NCBI RefSeq assembly: GCF_018860855.1
Contig: NZ_JAHKQE010000030.1
Span: forward strand, 1-64,000
Length of the DNA: 64,000 nt
Direction: 5' to 3'
From: Amphritea atlantica
Lineage (GTDB): Bacteria > Pseudomonadota > Gammaproteobacteria > Pseudomonadales > Balneatricaceae
Below the pieces are notes generated by a model, which was not told where the DNA came from, did no database searches, and saw only the letters and a program-made list of their open reading frames with translations. The first letter of the stretch is position 1; each line of letters starts with the position of its first letter. This document shows positions 1-6,714 of this stretch, piece after piece. Position numbers and translations under genes: made by a program.

Positions 1-13
1 TCCCGTACAATGT

Positions 14-90
14 GGAGTGGTAGTTCAGTTGGTTAGAATACCTGCCTGTCACGCAGGGGGTCGCGGGTTCGAGTCCCGTCCATTCCGCCA
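14..90 (+). tRNA. tRNA-Asp (GTC anticodon)
   Basis: A 77-nt cloverleaf that closely matches gammaproteobacterial tRNA-Asp. The acceptor arm GGAGTGG pairs with CCATTCC (one G-U pair), the anticodon loop reads CTGTCAC with anticodon GTC, the T-arm contains GGTTCGAGTCC, and the CCA end is encoded. The window starts only 13 nt upstream, so any partner tRNA or promoter before it cannot be seen. No T-run terminator follows directly. Confidence 0.97.
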
Positions 91-508
91 CTATTTATAA
101 TGATAGGTTTCCTGCCTTTCGTTAAAACAGTTCAAGATAAAGTGAGCTTTACTTGTATTGTTACTGCTTTTCAAGAGCAGTTAGCCGATATCAGTCTTGA
201 TGGCGGTTCTTATATATCAATCCAAAAAACATTTTGATTCAAGATAAAAGTATGAACATATTTCAATGTTGCTGTTTAGCTTAACTGGGTTAGTATCGAC
301 ATTTATTGTTGTTCTTCTTCATGTTTGGTTGTTTGATATAGTGTCTTATCTTGCTGAATTCTAACTCTTCTTGCTATTTTGATTGTTTTGCTTATCTGTC
401 ATTTTGGGTAATTAACTGAGGTGGCTGGTTTGTTTACATGTTATAAATGTACGTCTTTTCTGTACGCTAGTGTCTTTTTAGTCATCACGTGGATATGTAC
501 TTAATCAA
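91..508. other. AT-rich intergenic region, no gene called
   Basis: 418 nt between the tRNA and the first diguanylate cyclase gene. It is visibly more AT-rich than the genes. The only open frame of note (100-237, plus strand, 45 codons) lacks a ribosome-binding site and has no recognisable product. I see no hairpin with a T-run and no convincing promoter, although the region must contain the promoter of the downstream gene. Confidence 0.6.
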
Positions 509-1417
509 ATGCATCTGAATATTAATCAGGCAGAGTTGATATCAATTTGCCCCGACCCGGTGATTGCTATTAACCGTCGTGGGATCATTGCTGTGTTTAA
601 CCGTGCGGCGGAGAACCTGCTTGGCTATGATGCACAAGGGGTGATCGGGAAGATGAATATTCGTCAGATCTACCCTAGCGATATTGAAGCTCGAAAGATT
701 ATGCGGTTGATGGTTGATGAGGAGATGTACGGCGCCGGTAAAATAGAGGGCTATGAAACCTATGTGCTCAATAGTCATCGAGAGAGGGTGCCTATTCGTT
801 TATCAGCTGCAGCGCTGATGAAGAGTGGCCAATACCGTGGCAGCGTGGGTTTCTTTCATGATATGACGCGGCAGAAAGCGTTAGAAAGCTCTTTATTGAA
901 ACAATCCATTACCGATGACTTGAGTGGTCTTTTTAATCAGCGTCATTTTTATGTGCAGGTCGCTAGTGAGATGATGCGAGTGAAGCGTTATGGCGGTGGC
1001 TTGAGTTTGATTTGCATTGATCTCGACGGTTTTAAGCAGGTCAATGACCGGCTTGGCCATCTTGAGGGTGATCAGATTATCCGCCAGATCGGTCGTGTTC
1101 TTCGTGATGGATTGAGGGAGTCGGATCAGGCGTTTCGTTATGGTGGTGATGAGTTCATGCTGATGCTGCCTAATACGGCGATCGCGGATGCATGTCATTT
1201 GGCCAGTCGGATACGTGAGTTATTTAATCTTGAATGTAGTTATTCACCTGATGCTTTAAATAATGAAGGGGTTAGAGTCTCTATGAGCCTTGGTGTCGCT
1301 GCTTGCACTGAGGCTGAACCTGTTGATTACTTTATTCAAAAAGCGGATATGGCGATGTATAGTGCCAAGCAGGCGGGAGGGAATTGTGTCAGACCGTTTG
1401 ATACTAACAAGCATTAA
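509..1417 (+). CDS. PAS-GGDEF diguanylate cyclase
   Basis: 302-residue cytoplasmic signalling protein predicted to make cyclic di-GMP from two GTP. Residues about 8-125 form a PAS sensor domain (VIAINRRGIIAVFNRAA), followed by a linker helix and a GGDEF domain at about 130-295. The active-site loop is an intact GGDEF (residues 212-216). An RxxD motif (RESD, 203-206) sits five residues before it, which is the usual inhibitory I-site position, so product feedback inhibition is expected. There is no EAL domain, signal peptide or membrane segment. The ligand sensed by the PAS domain is unknown; no heme or flavin residues are obvious. The ribosome-binding site before the ATG is weak. It stands alone, with the next gene on the opposite strand. 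Confidence 0.93.
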   Translation: MHLNINQAELISICPDPVIAINRRGIIAVFNRAAENLLGYDAQGVIGKMNIRQIYPSDIEARKIMRLMVDEEMYGAGKIEGYETYVLNSHRERVPIRLSAAALMKSGQYRGSVGFFHDMTRQKALESSLLKQSITDDLSGLFNQRHFYVQVASEMMRVKRYGGGLSLICIDLDGFKQVNDRLGHLEGDQIIRQIGRVLRDGLRESDQAFRYGGDEFMLMLPNTAIADACHLASRIRELFNLECSYSPDALNNEGVRVSMSLGVAACTEAEPVDYFIQKADMAMYSAKQAGGNCVRPFDTNKH

Positions 1418-1447
1418 GCTCGGTTAATCGATGACGTTATATCGCTT

Positions 1448-1537
1448 TTACATCTCCTCGCCATCATCATAATCGGTATCGTCGTCAAACTCTTCGTTAA
1501 TACTTTCCAGCAGAAGTTCTTCTGTGTAATCTTCCAT
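1448..1537 (-). CDS. small acidic protein, 29 residues, unknown function
   Basis: A short reading frame, ATG at 1537-1535 and TAA at 1450-1448, preceded by a strong ribosome-binding site (AAAGGAG, six bases before the ATG). The product starts MEDYTEELLLESINEEFDDD and ends in a run of Asp, Glu, Tyr and Gly, so it is extremely acidic with almost no basic residues. It lies on the minus strand between the diguanylate cyclase and the PLP enzyme and diverges from the latter. No transmembrane segment or metal motif is present. I do not recognise a family. The good Shine-Dalgarno and strongly biased composition make it more credible than a random frame, but homologues would be needed to confirm it. 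Confidence 0.55.
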   Translation of the reverse strand: MEDYTEELLLESINEEFDDDTDYDDGEEM

Positions 1538-1613
1538 TTTATTCTCCTTTGATTTAAGTCTGCTATTTTCGGGCGTCTTGATGAAGCAAAGATGACAGGA
1601 TTCTTACCGTTTT

Positions 1614-2546
1614 ATGACTACCTATTCGTCCGCTGTCGTACCCGATATTCCGATAGATGTTATTGATTTGCCCGTGTTTAAGCAGGCAGGTGTTCAGCTT
1701 GAGCTGTTGCGTCTTGATCTTGTGCATCCGCTGATCAGTGGCAATAAGTGGTTTAAGCTGAAGTACGCTTTGCAGGCGTTTCAACTGTCGGATTGTCAGC
1801 GTATTCTCAGTTTTGGTGGCGCTTGGTCTAATCATATCCATGCATTGGCTTATGCAGGATTTGAGCAGGGCATCGAAACGGTAGGTGTGATTCGTGGTGA
1901 GCGCGCAGGACAATTGTCACCCACGCTGGTTGATGCGGAGCGCTGGGGAATGCAGCTTGAATTTGTTTCCCGTTGGCAGTACCGGGGCAAGAGTGACGCT
2001 GAATTTGTGGCTCGATTGCGGGACAAATATGGTGATTTTTATAGCTTGCCAGAAGGTGGCTCCGGTGAGTGGGTAATTGCGGGTTGTCGAGAAATTATCT
2101 CGCTCTTTGATGCTGCGGCTTATGATTTGATCTGCTGCGCCTGCGGTACTGGAGGAACGCTTGCGGGGCTTATTGCAGGTAAACCTGAGGGTGCGACTTT
2201 GTTGGGTGTATCAGCACTTAAGGGTGGCGACTTTCTATATGCAGATATTCGTGAGTTGTTAGCTGCTGCGAGTATCGATGATCCGGGTGGCTGGTCGTTG
2301 GCGCTTGATTGCCACGAGGGCGGTTATGCCAAGGTATCATCTCGATTAGCAGCGGCAATGCAGTATTTCACTCAGCATAGTGGTATCGGGTTGGAGCCGG
2401 TCTATACCGGTAAAGCCTTGCTCGCATTGTTGCAAAAACTAGAGCGAGGTGAGTTTGCTCGAGGTGATCGAGTGATGTTAGTTCATACCGGCGGAATGCA
2501 GGGGTTGCGAGGGATGAAACAAACACTGCTCAATAGATTAGCCTAA
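1614..2546 (+). CDS. PLP-dependent deaminase, ACC deaminase / D-cysteine desulfhydrase family
   Basis: 310 residues, the normal size for this fold-type II pyridoxal phosphate family. The motif SGNKWFKLKYAL (residues 42-53) is the family's PLP-lysine segment, with Lys48 as the likely Schiff-base residue by analogy. FGGAWSNHIHALAYAG is the substrate-binding region, and the glycine-rich ACGTGGTLAGLIAG should hold the PLP phosphate. Members act either on 1-aminocyclopropane-1-carboxylate or on D-cysteine, releasing ammonia; in free-living marine bacteria D-cysteine desulfhydrase is the more likely activity, but specificity cannot be read from the sequence here. Start ATG at 1614. A weak hairpin follows the stop. 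Confidence 0.88.
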   Translation: MTTYSSAVVPDIPIDVIDLPVFKQAGVQLELLRLDLVHPLISGNKWFKLKYALQAFQLSDCQRILSFGGAWSNHIHALAYAGFEQGIETVGVIRGERAGQLSPTLVDAERWGMQLEFVSRWQYRGKSDAEFVARLRDKYGDFYSLPEGGSGEWVIAGCREIISLFDAAAYDLICCACGTGGTLAGLIAGKPEGATLLGVSALKGGDFLYADIRELLAAASIDDPGGWSLALDCHEGGYAKVSSRLAAAMQYFTQHSGIGLEPVYTGKALLALLQKLERGEFARGDRVMLVHTGGMQGLRGMKQTLLNRLA

Positions 2547-2556
2547 GGATTAGTGA

Positions 2557-2577
2557 GATAGCCGTGCCGGCTTTATC
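2557..2577 (+). terminator. possible weak terminator after the PLP-enzyme gene
   Basis: Short imperfect stem (GCCG with CGGC, extended by GATA/TATC across a bulge of Ts) about 10 nt after the stop codon. The T-run is interrupted, so this is a weak candidate. Confidence 0.3.
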
Positions 2578-2676
2578 CGTCGAAGCAGTTAAATCGTTAT
2601 GAATATGAGTATAATGTTTAAAAACAATCAGGTAGCTATGGTTGTATGGCAATCATAGAGTTTCAGTGGAGTGGCA

Positions 2677-3558
2677 ATGGATAACTTTCGTAATATTGGT
2701 TTGATCGGGCGCTTGGGCAGTACTAAGGTGCTTGATACTCTGAAACATCTGATTCGATTTCTTGATGAGCAAGGTTTGACGCCTATTCTTGATCAGAAGA
2801 TTGCTGCGGTTATGCCGGGTCATGGGCAGCAGACCAGTTCACCCCGCCTGATGGGAGAGATCTGCGATCTGGTTATTGTTGTCGGTGGTGATGGTAGCCT
2901 GTTGGGGGCAGCTCGCAACTTGGCTCAATCGAATGTACCTGTGTTAGGTGTTAACCGGGGTAGCTTAGGATTCCTGACTGATATTTCCCCTGCTGAGATC
3001 GAAGAGAAAGTGGGTGAGGTTTTGAATGGTCAGTATACGGTTGATCGTCGATTTTTGATTGATGTGCTGGTAAAGCGTAATGGCGAACCGATCGGTGAGT
3101 CGACGGGGCTGAATGATTGTGTTCTACACCCAGGTAAGTCTGCGCGTATGATCCAATTTGAACTCTATATTGAAGGCCAGTTCGTCTATACGCAGCGTTC
3201 GGATGGTTTAATCGTGGCTACACCAACGGGTTCTACCGCTTACGCGTTATCCGGTGGTGGCCCAATCATGCACCCTCGCCTAGATGCCTTAGTGCTGGTG
3301 CCGATGTTCCCGCATACTCTCTCTAGCAGGCCTATTGTGGTTGACGGAAACAGTGAGCTTAAACTGGTGATTAGTGATAGTAATGAAACCTATCCTACGG
3401 TTAGTTGCGATGGACAAAAGCACATTAACTGTGCCCCAGGAGATACCATTACGATCCATAAAAAGCCCCATAAGTTGAAGCTGCTACATCCCTTAAGCCA
3501 TAACTTCTATCAGACCTGTCGAGAAAAGCTTGGTTGGGCTACTAGGCTGGGCGAATAA
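2677..3558 (+). CDS. nadK: NAD kinase
   Basis: About 293 residues; phosphorylates NAD to NADP with ATP in the cytoplasm. The diagnostic GGDGSLLGAARNL motif holds the catalytic Asp, followed by NRGSLGFLTD and the PTGSTAYALSGGGPIMHP region typical of NadK. I start at ATG 2677 (MDNFRNIGLIGR), which aligns with the E. coli start and has GTGGAG upstream; an in-frame GTG at 2671 is an alternative. It is the first gene of a tightly packed plus-strand run ending in pepN, an order I recall from Pseudomonas. The stop is separated by only 11 nt from the phosphatase gene, so the two are likely co-transcribed. Confidence 0.96.
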   Translation: MDNFRNIGLIGRLGSTKVLDTLKHLIRFLDEQGLTPILDQKIAAVMPGHGQQTSSPRLMGEICDLVIVVGGDGSLLGAARNLAQSNVPVLGVNRGSLGFLTDISPAEIEEKVGEVLNGQYTVDRRFLIDVLVKRNGEPIGESTGLNDCVLHPGKSARMIQFELYIEGQFVYTQRSDGLIVATPTGSTAYALSGGGPIMHPRLDALVLVPMFPHTLSSRPIVVDGNSELKLVISDSNETYPTVSCDGQKHINCAPGDTITIHKKPHKLKLLHPLSHNFYQTCREKLGWATRLGE

Positions 3559-3569
3559 CCGGAGTGTCT

Positions 3570-4544
3570 ATGGAACGTGCTTATCAAGGCTACGATCTGA
3601 TCGGGGATGTCCACGGTTGCGGGCAGTCGCTCGAGTTGTTGTTGAAAAAACTCGGCTATAGCCGGAAAAAAGGGGTTTACCAGCACCCGCAACGTCAGGC
3701 TATCTTTATAGGTGATATTGTTGATCGTGGGCCGCGCATCCGAGAAGCGTTACATATTGTTCGCGATATGGTGGATGCTGGATATGCCCAGATTGTCATG
3801 GGGAACCATGAGTTTAATTACCTATCTTATTTGACACCGGGGTTACCTGGATCTGGGATGGAGTATTTAAGGGCCCATAACCGGCGACATCTACGTATTC
3901 TCAACCAAACACTCGAGCAATTTGCCAACTATCCGCAAGAACAGAAAGAGTTTCTGCAGTGGATTAAGGAGATGCCGCTGTTTTTGGATAATGGACAGTT
4001 TCGAGTGGTTCATGCCTGTTGGTCTTCGGCGCATATTAACCGGTTTTTACATACTCAGGGCGGAAATCGAATAGATGATGAGTATCTGCATCGATCCGCT
4101 TATGAGGGGACGCCTGAGTGGGAGACCATGGATCGCTTGTTGCGTGGCACGCATCTCAAATTACCGAATGATGAAATGATGGTGAGTAAAGACGGCTATA
4201 AACGACGTTTTTTTCGCACTAAATTTTGGGCGGAAAACCCACAGTATTATGTCGATGTTGTTTTTCAGCCCGACCCGCTGCCTGAGCATGTGGCGCGGAT
4301 GCGTTTGAGTCCGCAGGATTATGACGATCTACTGTATTACGGTACCGATGAATCATTGCTATTTATTGGTCATTACTGGTGTGACGGTAACCCTAAGCCA
4401 CTGGCGCCGAATATTGCCTGTATCGATTACAGTGCGGTGAAATTCGGTAAGTTGGTGGCTTATCGATTGGATCAGGAGACCACGATTGATCCGGCAAAAT
4501 TTATCTGGGTTGATGTGCTAAAGGAGATCGGTAATGCGCCCTGA
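3570..4544 (+). CDS. metallophosphoesterase, PPP-type serine/threonine phosphatase-like
   Basis: About 324-residue cytoplasmic phosphoesterase of the calcineurin-like superfamily. The metal-binding motifs occur in order: GDVHGCGQSL near the N-terminus, GDIVDRGP, GNHEFNY, VVHACW and IGHYW, giving the expected Asp/His/Asn dinuclear metal site. The GDVHG/GDxVDRG/GNHE set is that of bacterial PPP-family phosphatases and the PrpE/ApaH-like branch; the natural substrate (phosphoprotein or dinucleoside polyphosphate) is unknown. I use ATG 3570, spaced correctly from GGAG at 3561; a GTG at 3564 is also in frame. It sits between nadK and the rhomboid gene. Confidence 0.9.
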   Translation: MERAYQGYDLIGDVHGCGQSLELLLKKLGYSRKKGVYQHPQRQAIFIGDIVDRGPRIREALHIVRDMVDAGYAQIVMGNHEFNYLSYLTPGLPGSGMEYLRAHNRRHLRILNQTLEQFANYPQEQKEFLQWIKEMPLFLDNGQFRVVHACWSSAHINRFLHTQGGNRIDDEYLHRSAYEGTPEWETMDRLLRGTHLKLPNDEMMVSKDGYKRRFFRTKFWAENPQYYVDVVFQPDPLPEHVARMRLSPQDYDDLLYYGTDESLLFIGHYWCDGNPKPLAPNIACIDYSAVKFGKLVAYRLDQETTIDPAKFIWVDVLKEIGNAP

Positions 4545-4565
4545 CGATAGGTTGTGTATCTATTT

Positions 4566-5408
4566 ATGATGAATGAAGTATTTCGTGTTCCTGTTGATCA
4601 AGACCTGAGTGGTTTTACCGCCATACTGTGGCAGCATAAAATTCCCCATCGAGTGTTAGAACTTGAAGGGGAGCAGCGGTTGTTAGTTCCTTATAGTGTT
4701 AACGCTGAACAGATTGCAGAGCTTTTTCAGTTATGGCAACGGGGTGAGGATCTGTCTGGATTACGGGTTCAGCGAGATGGCGGTCAGAAGTCGAGTGGCA
4801 ATATTTTGGGTAGCTGGCTAACGTTGTTGCTAATTGTGGCCAGCGTGATTGTCACGTTGTTGGTGTCATTGGGTGATAATGTTCAGATGATGGGCTGGTT
4901 CACCATTGTCGAATTTCATGTGCAGGGTAATAAGATTTATTACGCTGATTTGCTGGCAATGTTAATGGATGGGCAGGTCTGGCGATTGATCACGCCGGCA
5001 TTTATGCATTTTAATGTGCCGCATATCTTGTTTAATCTGCTGTGGGTTTGGGTCGTTGGCCGTCGGATCGAGTTGCTGCTCGGCCGCTCGGTGTTGCTGG
5101 GCTTATTTCTGTTTTCCGCATTGGTTTCAAATGTTGCACAATTTTGGGTAAGTGGGCCCATGTTTGGTGGCATGTCAGGATTTGTGTTTGCACTATTAGG
5201 CTTTGCTTGGCTTTGGGATCGATTAAAACCGACGACGATGATTGGTATGCCGCCAGCCCTGATGGGATTTATGTTCTTTTGGCTGGTGTTAGGTTTTTCC
5301 GGCGCATTGGAAAGTCTTGGACTTGGCTCAATTGCAAATACCGCTCATTTAGCTGGATTAGGTGCGGGTCTTGCTATTGTGCCTTTTGTTAGATTGTTCC
5401 GTCATTAG
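4566..5408 (+). CDS. rhomboid family intramembrane serine protease
   Basis: 280 residues. An N-terminal soluble segment of roughly 80 residues, like that of GlpG, precedes about six hydrophobic helices. The catalytic serine lies in GGMSGF (Ser204 from this start) and the catalytic histidine in NTAHLAGL (His261), the Ser-His dyad of rhomboids. The conserved pattern HxxxN is visible in HILFNLLW of the second helix. Rhomboids cleave single-pass membrane proteins within or near the bilayer; the target is not known. The start is uncertain: ATG 4566 and ATG 4569 are adjacent, an in-frame GTG lies at 4554, and no strong ribosome-binding site is present. It follows the phosphatase gene by about 20 nt. 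Confidence 0.92.
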   Translation: MMNEVFRVPVDQDLSGFTAILWQHKIPHRVLELEGEQRLLVPYSVNAEQIAELFQLWQRGEDLSGLRVQRDGGQKSSGNILGSWLTLLLIVASVIVTLLVSLGDNVQMMGWFTIVEFHVQGNKIYYADLLAMLMDGQVWRLITPAFMHFNVPHILFNLLWVWVVGRRIELLLGRSVLLGLFLFSALVSNVAQFWVSGPMFGGMSGFVFALLGFAWLWDRLKPTTMIGMPPALMGFMFFWLVLGFSGALESLGLGSIANTAHLAGLGAGLAIVPFVRLFRH

Positions 5409-5521
5409 GTGAAGGGCTATTTTCTAAGGCTTTAAGTCGATCTTTAAGCCGTCCTTTGATCTACAGATCTAGATGCCGATTAAGGCTGTGATATTATAGC
5501 GGCACATTGTGGAGAGAATGA

Positions 5522-5788
5522 ATGAATTTTGAAAAGATGATTGAGGTGATGACCCCTGAGGTTTATCAAAGCCTAAAGCGGGCGGTTGAATTGGGAAAAT
5601 GGCCTAATGGTGATCGGCTTAGCAGCGAGCAACGGGAAACCAGCTTGCGAGCGGTTATCGCCTATGATCAAACGAAGCTACCTGAACATGAGCGTACCGG
5701 TTATATCAATCGCACTAAAACCGATGGCAGTCAGCACGGTTCCGATCCACTTGAGCCGCAGGTTCTTAAAATTTTGAATGATCACTGA
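5522..5788 (+). CDS. DUF1315 (YeaC) family protein
   Basis: 88-residue cytoplasmic protein of unknown function. The segment MTPEVYQSLKRAVELGKWPN followed by LPEHERTGYI identifies the YeaC/DUF1315 family, whose members have this same length. A good ribosome-binding site (GGAGAG) precedes ATG 5522. The stop TGA overlaps the ATG of the next gene by one base, which suggests translational coupling with the DUF2797 gene. Its conserved placement before DUF2797 and pepN hints at a shared role, but none is established. Confidence 0.92.
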   Translation: MNFEKMIEVMTPEVYQSLKRAVELGKWPNGDRLSSEQRETSLRAVIAYDQTKLPEHERTGYINRTKTDGSQHGSDPLEPQVLKILNDH

Positions 5789-6615
5789 TGAATGTTATCG
5801 CGCAGGGGGCACTGGTGAAAATGCCAGCTGAGATTGGCCCTCAGATACGTTATCAGTTGAAATTAGATGATCAACTTGTTGAGCTCAATGATTACATTGG
5901 CAAGCCCATTAAGTTGACCTATCAGGGGCAGATTAACTGCACCCATTGCGGCCGTAAAACGAATAAAAGTTTTGCTCAGGGTTATTGTTACCCATGCTTT
6001 AAAAAACTGCCGCAGTGCGATCTTTGCATTATGAGCCCAGAAAAGTGTCATTACGATCAGGGCACCTGCCGGGATCCTTCTTGGGGTGAGCAGTTCTGTT
6101 TTCAAAGCCACTATGTTTATTTGGCTAACTCCTCTGGGGTCAAAGTGGGTATTACCCGTGGGACCCAGATACCGACCCGTTGGATTGATCAGGGAGCGAT
6201 TCAGGCATTACCAATTTTAAGAGTTGAAACCCGCTTTCAGTCTGGGCTGGTTGAACGAATTTTCGGTGAGCATGTGACCGATAAAACTAACTGGCGGGCG
6301 ATGCTTAAAGGTCAGGTAGAGCGTTTAGATCTTTATGCTGAACGGGATCGTTTGATGCAGTTGTGTCAGCCAGGCTTAACGGAGCTCGAAGATCGTTTTG
6401 GGCTGCAGGCTATTCAGCGGTTGGCAGATGCTGAGATGGTAGAGCTTAATTTTCCGGTGATAAATTTCCCGGATAAAATAACCAGTCTTAACTTCGATAA
6501 AAATCCCGTTGTTGAAGGGGTTTTACAGGGTATTAAAGGGCAATATCTGTTGATGGACAGTGGTGTGATTAACCTGAGAAAATTTACCGCTTATCAGATT
6601 GAATTTTGTGCCTGA
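5788..6615 (+). CDS. DUF2797 domain protein, Cys-rich N-terminus
   Basis: 275 residues, family of unknown function. The N-terminal half carries a cluster of cysteines arranged as CTHCGRK, CYPCFKKLPQCDLC and KCHYDQGTC, likely one or two structural zinc sites. The central part (VYLANSSGVKVGITRG, then an arginine-rich stretch) resembles a GIY-YIG-like fold, an impression from memory rather than a search. There is no signal peptide or membrane segment. Start ATG 5788 overlaps the DUF1315 stop (TGATG), so the two are co-translated. pepN follows after about 100 nt. Confidence 0.88.
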   Translation: MNVIAQGALVKMPAEIGPQIRYQLKLDDQLVELNDYIGKPIKLTYQGQINCTHCGRKTNKSFAQGYCYPCFKKLPQCDLCIMSPEKCHYDQGTCRDPSWGEQFCFQSHYVYLANSSGVKVGITRGTQIPTRWIDQGAIQALPILRVETRFQSGLVERIFGEHVTDKTNWRAMLKGQVERLDLYAERDRLMQLCQPGLTELEDRFGLQAIQRLADAEMVELNFPVINFPDKITSLNFDKNPVVEGVLQGIKGQYLLMDSGVINLRKFTAYQIEFCA

Positions 6616-6714
6616 GGTTTGTGTCGCTTTCAAAGTTGTATTGGTGCCCTAGCGTTATCAGGGCTGAAAGCATATTTGTTGTAAACAGTGTCAATGTTAT
6701 TACAGGGTGAGTGA

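Noticed and set aside
100-237. 45-codon open frame after tRNA-Asp
   Set aside because: No ribosome-binding site, no recognisable protein pattern, AT-rich noncoding-like sequence.
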